NCBI RefSeq assembly: GCF_021261325.1
Contig: NZ_JAJSBI010000003.1
Span: 434,001 to 498,000 of the forward strand
Length of the DNA: 64,000 nt
DNA from: Streptomyces guryensis
GTDB lineage: Bacteria; Actinomycetota; Actinomycetes; Streptomycetales; Streptomycetaceae
Reading direction: 5' to 3'
The notes under the pieces were generated by a model that worked only from the letters and a program-made list of their open reading frames with translations, was not told the DNA's origin and did not search any database. Of this stretch, positions 48,957-57,757 are shown piece after piece. How positions within the stretch are numbered: position 1 is the stretch's first letter; every line of letters begins with the position of its first letter. The position numbers and the translations under genes are program-made.

Positions 48957-49008
48957 ACAGCAGGGGGACCACTTTCCGAACAGGTGTGAGTTTGGATCGC
49001 TGCTCGAC

Positions 49009-49023
49009 TTGGACTGAGTCCAA
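49009..49023. promoter_or_regulatory. Candidate Fur/PerR-type operator
   Basis: The perfect palindrome TTGGACTGAGTCCAA (7-1-7) resembles the 15-bp PerR/Fur boxes. It lies 66-80 bp upstream of the Fur-family gene and 27 bp beyond the stop of the CBS gene. Autoregulation is inferred. Confidence 0.5.
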
Positions 49024-49049
49024 TGCGGGCTTCCGGTCCCCCCGCGCGG

Positions 49050-49442
49050 TCAGGCGGGCACGTGCTGGCGGGCCGGTGCCCAGCAGCGGATGATGTCGCG
49101 GACCGAGACGATGCCGGCCGGCTCGCCCCGGTCGAGGACGATGAGATGGCGGAAACCGCCGTGGGCCATGGCGCGGGCCGCCTCCTCCAGCGTCCAGGAC
49201 GGGGCGGCGAAGACGACGTCGTTGGTGGTGTGGTCGTGGGCTCGCTCGGTGTCGGGGCTCTGGCCCAGGCCGACGGAGTTGAGGATGTCGCGTTCGGTGA
49301 GGATGCCGATACCGCCGGCGTCCGGGTCGAGGACCAGGGCCGCGCCGACACGGCGGGCGGACATCAGGGCTGCGGCCTGGCGGAGGGTGTGGGCGGGCCC
49401 GATGGTCAGAACCACCGTGCTCATGGCGTCGCGGACGAGCAT
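49050..49442 (-). CDS. CBS-domain protein (130 aa)
   Basis: Two tandem CBS motifs form one Bateman module. The first is MLVRDAMSTVVLTIGPAHTL with GAALVLDPDAGG and GILTERDIL; the second is WTLEEAARAMAHGGFRHLIV with GIVSVRDIIR. Bateman modules bind adenosyl ligands such as AMP, ATP or SAM. No effector domain is fused, so it may act as a free sensor. ATG 49442 is chosen (GGAGG about 11 nt upstream); an extension to 49487 is possible. It lies upstream of the Fur-family gene on the same strand with 106 bp between. Confidence 0.85.
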   Translation of the reverse strand: MLVRDAMSTVVLTIGPAHTLRQAAALMSARRVGAALVLDPDAGGIGILTERDILNSVGLGQSPDTERAHDHTTNDVVFAAPSWTLEEAARAMAHGGFRHLIVLDRGEPAGIVSVRDIIRCWAPARQHVPA

Positions 49443-49599
49443 GGACGGAGCCACCTCCAAAGGAATCCACTTGGTTCCAGGATTCACAAGTTCACAAGTG
49501 GGGGGACTCTCAGAGTCGCAGGTAAAGCGGGGGTCAACAAGAGGGCGCGTGCGGCCAATTGAGGGCGCACGCGCTCATCTGTGCTTTTGCGCGTGCGCC

Positions 49600-50400
49600 T
49601 CAGTAGCGCTCATTGAGATAGCCCAGCAACTCGTCGTGCAGCAGGCCGTTCGACGCGGCCGCGTTGCCGCTGTGCGGGCCCGGGCGGCCGTCGAGGCCGG
49701 TGAAGGCGCCGCCGGCCTCGGTGACGATGATCGTGTTGGCGGCCATGTCCCAGAGGGAGAGCTCCGGCTCGGCGCAGATGTCGACCGCGCCCTCGGCGAC
49801 CAGCATGTACGGCCAGAAGTCGCCGTACGCGCGCGTGCGCCACACCTCGCGGGTCAGGTCCAGGAAGCCGCCCAGCCGGCCCTGGTCCTCCCAGCCGGTC
49901 AGGGAGGAGTAGGCGAACGAGGCGTCCGACAGCTTCGCGACGCGGGAGACCTGCAGACGGGAGGCGGAGGAGAGGCTGCGGCCGGTGAAGGCGCCGTGGC
50001 CCTTCGCGGCCCACCAGCGGCGGCCCAGAGCGGGGGCGGAGACGACGCCGACGACGGGCTGGAAGCCGGTCTCACCGGCCTCCATCAGGGAGATCAGGGT
50101 CGCCCACACCGGGACACCGCGCACGTAGTTCTTGGTGCCGTCGATCGGGTCGATCACCCATCGGCGGGGGCCGCTGCCGTCCAGGCCGTACTCCTCGCCG
50201 AGGACCGCGTCGCGGGGGCGGGCGCGCTGGAGCTGGCCGCGGATGAGCTCCTCCGCCGCCTTGTCCGCTTCACTCACCGGGGTCATGTCCGGTTTCGTCT
50301 CGACCTTGAGGTCGAGCGCCTTGAAGCGGGACATCGTTGCCGCGTCGGCGGCGTCCGCGAGGACGTGGGCGAAACGGAGATCGTCGAGGTAGTCCGGCAT
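49600..50400 (-). CDS. hisN: HisN-type histidinol-phosphatase (IMPase family)
   Basis: The 266-aa Mg-dependent phosphatase of the inositol-monophosphatase fold carries the metal sites in order: the LGEEYGLDG Glu, [15 protein letters not shown] (DPIDGT) and [12 protein letters not shown] (WDxA). The S. coelicolor gene in the same place, between a CBS/Fur pair and the rsgA-aroA genes, was shown to be the histidinol-phosphate phosphatase of histidine synthesis. Length fits. It reads away from the TetR gene. Confidence 0.88.
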   Translation of the reverse strand: MPDYLDDLRFAHVLADAADAATMSRFKALDLKVETKPDMTPVSEADKAAEELIRGQLQRARPRDAVLGEEYGLDGSGPRRWVIDPIDGTKNYVRGVPVWATLISLMEAGETGFQPVVGVVSAPALGRRWWAAKGHGAFTGRSLSSASRLQVSRVAKLSDASFAYSSLTGWEDQGRLGGFLDLTREVWRTRAYGDFWPYMLVAEGAVDICAEPELSLWDMAANTIIVTEAGGAFTGLDGRPGPHSGNAAASNGLLHDELLGYLNERY

Positions 50401-50528
50401 GGAACGAACGCTATCCGGCGAGGTCGCGCTGGGGCCACCAGGCCATGCTCACGGTTTGGCGGCACATTGTTCGCCTCCGGGCCGGCACACGCCGGTCGAG
50501 GGGCGCCCCCGCGTGCGCTCGCGAACCC

Positions 50529-50557
50529 TTGACAGCGCCCTTGTGCGCGTCAAATCT
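50529..50557 (+). promoter_or_regulatory. Promoter with imperfect palindrome before tetR
   Basis: TTGACA (50529-50534) and AAATCT (50552-50557) with 17 nt between form a vegetative-type promoter 34 bp before the tetR start. The segment 50529-50553 is an imperfect inverted repeat (TTGAC...GTCAA with GCGC cores), a plausible autorepressor operator. Confidence 0.45.
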
Positions 50558-50590
50558 GGGCGCAGAGCCGCTCGCCCCAGGGAGGCGATG

Positions 50591-51196
50591 ATGCCTGCAG
50601 CGCGGGAATCCCTACTGGACGCCGCGTACACGGCGCTGGCGCGCCGACCATGGTCCGCCGTACGGATGGTGGACGTCGCCTCGGCGGCCGGAGTATCCCG
50701 GCAGACCCTCTACAACGAGTTCGGCAGCAAGGAGGGGCTCGCCAGGGCGCTCGTGAGAAGGGAGGCCGACGGCTATCTCGCCGGGGTCGAGCGTGCGCTC
50801 GCCACGCACAGCGACGCCCGCGACCGGCTGACCGCGACCGCCGAATGGACCACGTCCACGGCGCGCGAGAACGCACTCGTACGGGCCATGCTGACCGGCT
50901 GTTGGAGTGAACGGCTGCCCTCGCCGACGCTGTCCGCGGTGCCGTCCTCCTCCGCGGTGCCGGCGCAGCGGCGGGCGGACGGTCCGCTGCCGGCCCCCGG
51001 TGACTTCGTGGCGATCGTCCGGGACCGGGCCGTGGCGGTGCTGTCGAAGCCGGGGGCGGTCAAGTCGGACACGGCGGATCTGGCACGCTCCTGCGAACTG
51101 GTCGTACGGCTTGCCCTGTCCTGCGTGGCGGCGCCGCCGGGACAGGGCGGGGTGGCGGACCTGGTCCGCTCGGCACTGCCGCGGCAGACGGTGTGA
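50591..51196 (+). CDS. TetR/AcrR-family repressor
   Basis: The 201-aa protein has an N-terminal HTH (RESLLDAAYTALARRPWS, DVASAAGVSRQTLYNEFGSK) and a divergent helical ligand domain with a hydrophobic cluster and a Pro/Ser-rich loop (LPSPTLSAVPSSSAVP). ATG 50591 is 6 nt after GGGAGG. The convergent SMR efflux gene at 51296-51619 is an obvious candidate target, and its own promoter palindrome suggests autoregulation. Confidence 0.85.
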   Translation: MPAARESLLDAAYTALARRPWSAVRMVDVASAAGVSRQTLYNEFGSKEGLARALVRREADGYLAGVERALATHSDARDRLTATAEWTTSTARENALVRAMLTGCWSERLPSPTLSAVPSSSAVPAQRRADGPLPAPGDFVAIVRDRAVAVLSKPGAVKSDTADLARSCELVVRLALSCVAAPPGQGGVADLVRSALPRQTV

Positions 51197-51295
51197 GGGG
51201 TCGCTTCGGCCGCGGTGCGGGCAGGACCTGGTAGGCGCCGGGAGAACGGGAGTTGACGCGGGTCAGCAGACGGTTCCGAGGTTCTCCGAAGTCGT

Positions 51296-51619
51296 CTAGT
51301 GCGCGGAACCCGAGAGCTGGAGGCCGATCACGCCCACGATCACCAGGCTGATCGAGACGAGCTTCAGTGTCGACACCAGGTCGCCGAGGAAGATCATGCC
51401 GTAGATCGCGGTGCCCGCCGCGCCGATGCCGGTCCACACGGCGTAGGCGGGGCCGACGTCCAGCTTCCTCAGGGACAGGGTGAGCAGGCCGAAGCTGCCC
51501 AGGGCGAAGACGCAGAACGCGATCGTCGGCCACAGGCGGGTGAAACCGTGGGAGAGCTTGAGGCACACGGCGAAACCCGTTTCGAGCACCCCGGCCACCA
51601 CTACCAGCAGCCACGCCAT
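51296..51619 (-). CDS. SMR-family small multidrug/guanidinium exporter
   Basis: The 107-aa protein has four membrane helices: WLLVVVAGVLETGFAVCLKL (with the essential Glu), LWPTIAFCVFALGSFGLLTL, AVWTGIGAAGTAIYGMIFLG, and VSISLVIVGVIGLQLSG. SMR proteins export quaternary ammonium compounds or guanidinium by proton exchange. The LETGFAVCLKLSHG stretch and the position alone without a partner favour the SugE/Gdx-type guanidinium exporters, but the subtype is not certain. The neighbouring TetR gene reads toward it. Confidence 0.87.
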   Translation of the reverse strand: MAWLLVVVAGVLETGFAVCLKLSHGFTRLWPTIAFCVFALGSFGLLTLSLRKLDVGPAYAVWTGIGAAGTAIYGMIFLGDLVSTLKLVSISLVIVGVIGLQLSGSAH

Positions 51620-51695
51620 GTGCTGTCCTCCCGTATGTCCGGCTCGGTGCGATTATGCACTTACCGGGCCGGCGGCCTCACAAACAACGTGGAGG

Positions 51696-52709
51696 TCAGT
51701 CGCCCTCCGTGCGCTCCCGTGTGGACAGCAGGCGGCGCAGTGAATAGAGGCGGGCCGGGTCCGCGTGGCCCTCGGCGACCCACGCGTCCAGAGCGCAGTC
51801 CTGCTCGTCGTGACTGCACGCGCGCGGACAGCCCTCCGTGCCCGGTTCCAGGTCGGGGAAGGCGTGGATGACGCGGGACGGGTCGATGTGGTGCAGGCCG
51901 AAGGACCGTACGCCCGGGGTGTCGATGACCCAGCCGTCGTCGCTGTCCGCGAGCGGCAGGGCGAGCGCCGAGGTGGTGGTGTGGCGGCCTCGGCCCGTCA
52001 CCGCGTTCACATGTCCGGTCGAACGCCGCTGTTCCTGCGGGACCAGTGCGTTGACCAGGGTCGTCTTGCCGACGCCCGAGTGACCGACGAACGCCGTGAT
52101 CCTGCCGTCGAGTTGCTCGCGCACGCGGGCCACCGCGCTGCCGTTCTCCAGTTCCTCGCGGCTGGTCACGACGTACGGGATGTCGAGGGCGCCGTACAGC
52201 TCGAGGAGCTTGTCGGGCGGGGCGAGGTCCGACTTCGTCAGCACCAGCAGCGGGGTCAGTCCGCCGTCGAACGCCGCGACCAGGCAGCGGTCGATGAGGC
52301 GCGGGCGGGGTTCCGGGTCGGCCAGGGCGGTGACGATGGCGAGCTGGTCGGCGTTGGCGACGACCACGCGCTCGTACGGGTCGTCGTCATCGGCGGTGCG
52401 GCGCAGGACCGAGGTGCGCTCCCCGATGCGGACGATGCGCGCGAGGGTGTCCTTCTTGCCGGACAGGTCGCCGACGAGGGCCACACGGTCGCCGACGATC
52501 GCCGCCTTGCGGCCCAGTTCGCGGGCCTTCATCGCCAGCACGATCCGGTCGTCGACCAGGCAGGTCAGCCGGCCCCGGTCGACGGTGAGGACCATGCCCT
52601 CGGCCGCGTCCTCGTGGGCGGGGCGGATGTGTGTACGGGGCCGGGTGCCCTTGCGGTTCGGGCGGCTGCGGATGTCGTCCTCGTCGGTGTGCTTGCCGTA
52701 ACGGCGCAT
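51696..52709 (-). CDS. rsgA: RsgA: ribosome small-subunit biogenesis GTPase
   Basis: The 337-aa circularly permuted GTPase has an N-terminal OB-fold part, then the G motifs in permuted order: LVLTKSDL (G4), GHSGVGKTTLVNAL (G1) and DTPGVRSFGL (G3). The zinc-binding C-terminal domain is CPRACSHDEQDCALD. RsgA finishes 30S subunit assembly and its GTPase is stimulated by the ribosome. ATG 52709 lies 19 bp after aroA, so both are in one operon. Confidence 0.92.
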   Translation of the reverse strand: MRRYGKHTDEDDIRSRPNRKGTRPRTHIRPAHEDAAEGMVLTVDRGRLTCLVDDRIVLAMKARELGRKAAIVGDRVALVGDLSGKKDTLARIVRIGERTSVLRRTADDDDPYERVVVANADQLAIVTALADPEPRPRLIDRCLVAAFDGGLTPLLVLTKSDLAPPDKLLELYGALDIPYVVTSREELENGSAVARVREQLDGRITAFVGHSGVGKTTLVNALVPQEQRRSTGHVNAVTGRGRHTTTSALALPLADSDDGWVIDTPGVRSFGLHHIDPSRVIHAFPDLEPGTEGCPRACSHDEQDCALDAWVAEGHADPARLYSLRRLLSTRERTEGD

Positions 52710-52728
52710 GACTGGTCCTTGCCGTCCT

Positions 52729-54045
52729 CTACGCCTCGAGCATCCCGGCCCACATGTCGGGGAAGTCCGGCAGGGTCTTGGCCGTCGTCGCCACGTTCTC
52801 GATCTGCACGCCCCCGACCGCGAGGCCGATGATCGCGCCGGCCGTCGCCATGCGGTGGTCCTCGTACGTGTGGAAGATCCCGCCGTGCAGCTTGCGCGGG
52901 CGGATGTGCAGGCCGTCGGCGGTCTCGGTGACGTCACCGCCGAGCTCGTTGATCTCCTTGGTGAGCGCGGCCAGCCGGTCCGTCTCGTGCAGCCGCAGAT
53001 GGGCCACGCCCCGGAGGGTGGAGGGGGAGTCCGCGAGGGCCGCGACCGCGGCGATGCCCGGGGTCAGCTCGCCGACCTCGCTGAGGTCCACGTCGATACC
53101 GTGGACCGCGCCCGAACCGGTGAACTCCAGCCCGTACTCGGTCAGTTCGCAGGTACCGCCCATCTCGGTGAAGATCTCCCGCAGCCTGTCGCCGGGCTGC
53201 GTGGTGCGGGACGGCCAGTCGGGGATCACGACCTTGCCGCCGGTCACCAGGGCCGCCGCCAGGAACGGCTGCGCGTTGGACAGGTCCGGCTCGATGGTCA
53301 GGTCCCGGCCGAGCAGCGCGCCCGGCGTCACCCGCCACACATTGGGCTCGCCGCCCGACTCCGGAGTGTCCACCTGGGCGCCGACCGCGCGCAGCATGTC
53401 GACGGTCATGCGGATGTGCGGGAGGGAGGGCAGGGAGCCGCCGATGTGACGGACCTCGACGCCCTGGTTGAAGCGCGGGCCGGAGAGCAGCAGGGCGCTC
53501 ACGAACTGGGAGGACGACGACGCGTCGATCTCCACCGGGCCGCCGTCCAGGGCGCCCCCGCCGTGCACCGTCAGCGGCAGCGCGCCGCGGCCGTCGTCGT
53601 CGATCCGGGCGCCGAGCACGCGCAGGGCGTCGATCACGCCGTTCAGGGGGCGCTCGTACGACCGCGGGTCGCCGTCGAAGCGGATGGGGCCGTCGGCGAG
53701 CGCGGCCACCGGGGGCAGGAAGCGCATCACCGTGCCTGCGTTGCCGACGTCGACCGTGGCCGGGCCGTGCAGGCCGGTCGGGAGCACCCGCCAGGTCTCG
53801 CCGGTGCCGTCGGGGCCGACGCCCTCCTCGATGTCGACGCCCATCGCCCGCAGGGCCTCGGCCATCAGCAGGGTGTCGCGGGAGCGGAGGGGGCGGCGCA
53901 GCCAGCCCGGTTCGCTCGCCAGCGCCGCCAGGACGAGGGCGCGGTTGGTGACGGATTTGGACCCCGGTACGTGGACCGTCGCGTCGACGGCTCCGCTCGC
54001 GAGGGGGGCGGGCCAGAGGGCGGTGTGTGCGGGGGTTGTCGCCAT
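52729..54045 (-). CDS. aroA: AroA: 3-phosphoshikimate 1-carboxyvinyltransferase (EPSP synthase)
   Basis: The 438-aa shikimate-pathway enzyme carries [17 protein letters not shown], the phosphate loop [18 protein letters not shown] and the second lobe [16 protein letters not shown]. It joins phosphoenolpyruvate to shikimate-3-phosphate. The upstream TAAAGT box 6 nt before the ATG suggests a leaderless transcript. The gene heads an aroA-rsgA operon. Confidence 0.93.
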   Translation of the reverse strand: MATTPAHTALWPAPLASGAVDATVHVPGSKSVTNRALVLAALASEPGWLRRPLRSRDTLLMAEALRAMGVDIEEGVGPDGTGETWRVLPTGLHGPATVDVGNAGTVMRFLPPVAALADGPIRFDGDPRSYERPLNGVIDALRVLGARIDDDGRGALPLTVHGGGALDGGPVEIDASSSSQFVSALLLSGPRFNQGVEVRHIGGSLPSLPHIRMTVDMLRAVGAQVDTPESGGEPNVWRVTPGALLGRDLTIEPDLSNAQPFLAAALVTGGKVVIPDWPSRTTQPGDRLREIFTEMGGTCELTEYGLEFTGSGAVHGIDVDLSEVGELTPGIAAVAALADSPSTLRGVAHLRLHETDRLAALTKEINELGGDVTETADGLHIRPRKLHGGIFHTYEDHRMATAGAIIGLAVGGVQIENVATTAKTLPDFPDMWAGMLEA

Positions 54046-54142
54046 GGGGCCACTTTATAAGCAGGGGGTTGTGCGGGCCGCCCTGCATCTGCCGCGCCAT
54101 CGTGGCTGGTCGTGCAGTTCCCCGCGCCCCTGGGGTGGCTGA

Positions 54143-54865
54143 TCACACCTCCAGCAGCCAGCGCCCGCCGCCTATCAGCGAGCACAGGCTCACCGCGTGG
54201 AAGAGGAACAGCCACAGTCCCGCCGGTACATGCGTCAGCCGTGACAGTTGGTCCGCGTCCGAGTCGCCCGCGCCCCCGCGGCTCCGTTTCGCCTGCAGCT
54301 CGAACGCCGGGCGTACTCCGCCGACCAGCAGGAACCACACCACCGCGTACGCGAACGCCGCCTGGACCTGAGGACCCGCCAGCCATGACACCAGGAGGAA
54401 CGTGCCGCCGGTCAGGACCACCGTCAGCGCGCCGTACGCGTTGCGGATCATCACCAGCATGGCGACGAGCAGGGCCGTCGCCAGCCACAGCAGCAGGGTG
54501 ATGTGGCCCGCGGCGAGCAGGGCCGCGCCGCCCAGGCCGAGGAGTGGGGGAGCGGTGTAGCCGGCGGCCGCGGTGAGGATCATGCCGAGGCCGTGCGGCT
54601 TGCCGCGGCTGACGGTGAGGCCGCTGGTGTCGGAGTGCAGCCGTATGCCCGTGAGCTGGCGGCCGGTGAGCAGGGCGATCAGGCCGTGGCCGCCCTCGTG
54701 GGCGATGGTGATGGCGTTGCGCGAGAGGCGCCAGAAGTTGTGCGGGACGACCACGGCCAGGGCGGCGACCAGAGTCGCGATCACCACCCAGAGGTCGGGG
54801 TCCGGCTGGCTGCCGGAGACCTGGTCCCAGAGGGAGGCCAGCGAGTCGGATGCGATGGTGGGCAT
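54143..54865 (-). CDS. M50-family site-2-type membrane metallopeptidase
   Basis: The 240-aa integral membrane protein has about six helices, the zinc motif AHEGGHGLIALLTGR (HExxH) in the first half and a distal helix region VLTGGTFLLVSWLAG. The family cleaves substrates inside the membrane. The distal Asp motif of classical S2P (LDG) is not clear, so activity is not certain. ATG 54865 has GGGAG upstream. It is divergent from the SRAP gene, with only 50 bp between. Confidence 0.8.
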   Translation of the reverse strand: MPTIASDSLASLWDQVSGSQPDPDLWVVIATLVAALAVVVPHNFWRLSRNAITIAHEGGHGLIALLTGRQLTGIRLHSDTSGLTVSRGKPHGLGMILTAAAGYTAPPLLGLGGAALLAAGHITLLLWLATALLVAMLVMIRNAYGALTVVLTGGTFLLVSWLAGPQVQAAFAYAVVWFLLVGGVRPAFELQAKRSRGGAGDSDADQLSRLTHVPAGLWLFLFHAVSLCSLIGGGRWLLEV

Positions 54866-54915
54866 GTTCGGCTGTGGCTCCCTGGAGTCGTGTCGAATCT
54901 GGCAGTGTGGCACGT

Positions 54916-55731
54916 ATGTGCGGACGGTATGCAGCGAGTCGTAGGCCCGAGGATCTCGCAGGAATCTTTGAGGTCGAGAAGTGGGAACCCGAGGAGACCC
55001 TGGAGCCCGACTACAACGTCGCCCCCACCAAGGAGGTCTACGCCGTCCTGGACCGCCCTCTCAAGGACGTCGACGACCGGCGGCCGGTTCGGCAGCTGCG
55101 CAAGTTGAAGTGGGGCCTGGTGCCGTCCTGGTCGAAGACCCCGGAGGGCGGGGCGCGGATGATCAACGCGCGTGCGGAGACCGTCCACGAGAAGCCGTCG
55201 TACAAGCGGGCCTTCACCTCCCGCCGCTGCATCATCCCCGCCGACGGCTACTACGAGTGGGTCACCGCCAAAGAGGAGCGGGACCTGGAGGTCGAGGGGA
55301 AGAAGAAGCGGCCTCGTAAGCAGCCGTACTTCGTGCTGCCCGCCGACGGGTCGGTCTTCGCGATGGCCGGGCTGTACGAGTTCTGGCGGGACAAGACCCT
55401 GCCGGACGACCACCCGCAGGCATGGTGGGTCACCTGCTCCGTGATCACGACCGAGGCGGAGACGACACCGCTCGCCGTAGCCCCGGCCGAAGGCCCGCAC
55501 GCGCTCGCCGACATCCACCCCCGGATGCCGCTGATGCTCACCCCGGACCGCTGGGACGCCTGGCTCGACCCGGCACGCACCGACCCCGACGGCCTGCGGT
55601 CGCTGCTGGAGCCGCCGCCCGCCGGGCTGATGCGCGCCTATCCCGTGTCCATCTCCGTCAGCAACGTCCGCAACAACGGACCGGAGCTGCTGAAGGAACT
55701 CGAGGGCCCAGAAGAGGGCACACTCTTCTGA
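54916..55731 (+). CDS. SRAP-domain (HMCES/YedK) DNA-abasic-site protein
   Basis: The 271-aa protein begins MCGRYAAS, where Met removal exposes the catalytic Cys2 that crosslinks abasic sites. Other SRAP marks follow: NVAPTKEVY, MINARAETVHEKPSY, CIIPADGYYEW and the His in IHPRMPLML. The family forms DNA-protein crosslinks to shield AP sites in single-stranded DNA. The next gene starts 1 bp after its stop. Confidence 0.9.
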   Translation: MCGRYAASRRPEDLAGIFEVEKWEPEETLEPDYNVAPTKEVYAVLDRPLKDVDDRRPVRQLRKLKWGLVPSWSKTPEGGARMINARAETVHEKPSYKRAFTSRRCIIPADGYYEWVTAKEERDLEVEGKKKRPRKQPYFVLPADGSVFAMAGLYEFWRDKTLPDDHPQAWWVTCSVITTEAETTPLAVAPAEGPHALADIHPRMPLMLTPDRWDAWLDPARTDPDGLRSLLEPPPAGLMRAYPVSISVSNVRNNGPELLKELEGPEEGTLF

Positions 55732-55732
55732 T

Positions 55733-56377
55733 GTGACAGATCTGACAGAAGTGACACAGGACGTCGAGACCGATGCCGGCCCGGCGCGCGTCACCTGGCG
55801 CCACGCCGGGCAGCCGCGGCTCGTCCTGGCCGTCAGTCACGGCGCCGGCGGCGGCATCGGGGCACGGGACCTGCAGGCCCTCGCCCGGGTCCTGCCGGGA
55901 CACGGAGTGACCGTCGCCCTCGTCGAGCAACCCTGGCGGGTGGCCGGCAAGAAGCTGGCGCCCGCTCCGAAGACGCTCGACCTCGGGTGGCGGGGGATCT
56001 GGCCCGCGCTCGCCGAGCCCGGACTGCCGGTGATCTCGGGTGGTCGCAGCGCGGGCGCCCGGGTCGCCTGCCGCACCGCCACCGAGCTCGGCGCGCACGC
56101 CGTCCTCGCCCTCAGCTTTCCACTGCACCCGCCGGGCAGGCCCGAGAAGTCCCGTGCCGAGGAACTGCTCGGGTCCGGGGTGCCCACCCTCGTCGTACAG
56201 GGCGGCAACGACCCCTTCGGAAAGCCCGGGGAGTTCCCGGAGGGGGCGTACGAGCTGGTCGAGGTTCCGCACGGCGACCACGGGTTCGCCGTGCCGAAGC
56301 GGGCGGAGATCTCGCAGGAGCAGGCGCTGGAGATCGTCACGGACGGTGTCACCCAGTGGACCGCGTCACTCGGGTGA
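55733..56377 (+). CDS. Alpha/beta-hydrolase-fold protein (214 aa)
   Basis: A compact hydrolase fold with the oxyanion Gly stretch SHGAGGGIGARDL, nucleophile elbow ISGGRSAGARVA (GxSxG), an acid in QGGNDPFGKPGE and the catalytic His in PHGDHGFAVP. It is close to the KANL3/Tex30-type dienelactone-like hydrolases. Substrate unknown. GTG 55733 is 1 bp after the SRAP stop (TGATGTG), so the two genes are translationally coupled. The sigR promoter lies just after its end. Confidence 0.82.
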   Translation: MTDLTEVTQDVETDAGPARVTWRHAGQPRLVLAVSHGAGGGIGARDLQALARVLPGHGVTVALVEQPWRVAGKKLAPAPKTLDLGWRGIWPALAEPGLPVISGGRSAGARVACRTATELGAHAVLALSFPLHPPGRPEKSRAEELLGSGVPTLVVQGGNDPFGKPGEFPEGAYELVEVPHGDHGFAVPKRAEISQEQALEIVTDGVTQWTASLG

Positions 56378-56383
56378 GGGCTG

Positions 56384-56409
56384 GGAATGCTGCGCGGGCG
56401 GTCACTGTT
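56384..56409 (+). promoter_or_regulatory. sigRp2: SigmaR-dependent promoter of sigR
   Basis: GGAAT (56384-56388), 18 nt, GTT (56407-56409). This is the known position of the autoregulated p2 promoter, 60 bp before the SigmaR' start. It overlaps the end region of the upstream hydrolase gene. Confidence 0.85.
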
Positions 56410-56468
56410 GAGGCGGACAGAAGTGCTGGAGACCAGCACCGATCGTCGTGGGAGAGGGAGTCCGCCGC

Positions 56469-56633
56469 ATGGGTTCGACCGTATGCCCGAGCCGCAGCAG
56501 CCGCACTGACCTGGACTGGACGGTGCTGACTGCGGCCAAGACCACCCCTATTCGGGGGGCGGCGGGGACGGGTCGTCGTCTATCCTCCGATTCTGGCGAC
56601 ACCGGTTTCGGTGCTGCCCGCAATCTTGAGGAG
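56469..56633 (+). other. N-terminal extension coding for the long SigmaR' form
   Basis: An in-frame ATG at 56469 lies exactly 55 codons before the GTG of sigR (56634). In S. coelicolor the long, unstable SigmaR' has a 55-residue extension made from p2 transcripts. The sequence here would allow the same ([17 protein letters not shown]). A TATCCT box at 56581-56586 inside it may be the -10 of the vegetative p1 promoter for the short form. Confidence 0.7.
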
Positions 56634-57317
56634 GTGGGTCCGGTCACTGGGATCGACGCAGGGACCGACAACGGCCAGGCGGAGCTGCCCGAGGGCCAGG
56701 GCATCAGCGCGGAGTCGACGGCGGAGCGCAGCGCGCGCTTCGAGCGGGACGCGCTCGAATTCCTCGACCAGATGTACTCGGCCGCCCTGCGCATGACGCG
56801 CAACCCGGCCGACGCCGAGGACCTGGTGCAGGAGATGTACGCCAAGGCGTACGCGTCCTTCCACCAGTTCCGCGAAGGCACCAATCTCAAGGCGTGGCTG
56901 TACCGGATCCTCACCAACACCTTCATCAACTCGTACCGCAAGAAGCAGCGTGAACCCCAGCGCTCGGCGGCCGAGGAGATCGAGGACTGGCAGCTCGCCC
57001 GCGCCGAGTCGCACATGTCGACCGGTCTGCGCTCCGCGGAGTCGCAGGCGCTCGACCACCTGCCCGACTCGGACGTGAAGGAAGCGCTCCAGGCGATCCC
57101 CGAGGAGTTCCGCATCGCCGTGTATCTCGCGGACGTCGAGGGCTTTGCGTACAAGGAGATCGCGGACATCATGGGGACACCCATCGGTACGGTGATGTCC
57201 CGGCTGCACCGGGGCCGCCGTCAACTGCGCGGCATGCTCGAGGACTACGCGCGCGAGCGCGGGCTGGTCCCGGCCGGCGCCGGAGAGTCGGACGAAGCGA
57301 AAGGCTCGGGCTCATGA
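56634..57317 (+). CDS. sigR: SigR: ECF-type sigma factor of thiol-oxidative stress
   Basis: The 227-aa group IV sigma factor has region 2 ([59 protein letters not shown]) and region 4 ([40 protein letters not shown]). Length equals the S. coelicolor short form. It directs thioredoxin, mycothiol and related genes and is released when RsrA loses its zinc by disulfide formation. rsrA overlaps its end by ATGA. Promoter p2 is SigmaR-type, giving positive feedback. Confidence 0.95.
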   Translation: MGPVTGIDAGTDNGQAELPEGQGISAESTAERSARFERDALEFLDQMYSAALRMTRNPADAEDLVQEMYAKAYASFHQFREGTNLKAWLYRILTNTFINSYRKKQREPQRSAAEEIEDWQLARAESHMSTGLRSAESQALDHLPDSDVKEALQAIPEEFRIAVYLADVEGFAYKEIADIMGTPIGTVMSRLHRGRRQLRGMLEDYARERGLVPAGAGESDEAKGSGS

Positions 57318-57616
57318 GCTGCGGAGAGCCGCACGAGACGGACTGCAGTGAGGTCCTCGACCATCTCTACGAGTTCCTCGACAGTGAGATGCCGGACGTC
57401 GATCGCGACAAGTTCAAGCAGCACTTCACGGAGTGCTCGCCGTGCCTCGAGAAGTACGGCCTGGAGCAGGCCGTGAAGAAACTGGTCAAGCGGTGCTGCG
57501 GCCATGACGACGTACCGACCGACCTGCGCGCCAAGGTCCTCGGGCGGCTCGACCTGATCCGCTCCGGACAGGCCGTCCCCGAGCACGACGTCACCGCGAC
57601 CCCGCAGGAGTCCTGA
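57314..57616 (+). CDS. rsrA: RsrA: zinc-containing redox-sensitive anti-SigmaR
   Basis: The 100-aa zinc anti-sigma protein has ligands Cys11, His37, Cys41 and Cys44 (DCSEVL and HFTECSPC), at the numbering known for S. coelicolor RsrA, plus Cys61-Cys62 (KRCCGH). In reduced form it binds SigR. Oxidation forms a disulfide, releases zinc and frees SigR. ATG overlaps the sigR stop (ATGA). Confidence 0.95.
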   Translation: MSCGEPHETDCSEVLDHLYEFLDSEMPDVDRDKFKQHFTECSPCLEKYGLEQAVKKLVKRCCGHDDVPTDLRAKVLGRLDLIRSGQAVPEHDVTATPQES

Positions 57617-57622
57617 ACTCCC

Positions 57623-57638
57623 CCGGACCTTCGTCCGG
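57623..57638 (+). terminator. Short hairpin after rsrA
   Basis: CCGGAC, loop CTTC, GTCCGG, starting 7 bp after the rsrA stop; a UUCG-type tetraloop-like hairpin without a clear T run. Confidence 0.4.
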
Positions 57639-57757
57639 AACGGCTGGAACGGGCTGTCGTCACTCGAACGTGCTAATCCGCGGTTCATAAGCCCGCGGAC
57701 TCCCCCCGGCTCGCCCTAGTCTCCTCACCCGGAGCAGGTTCGGCCGGGAGGGGCGTG

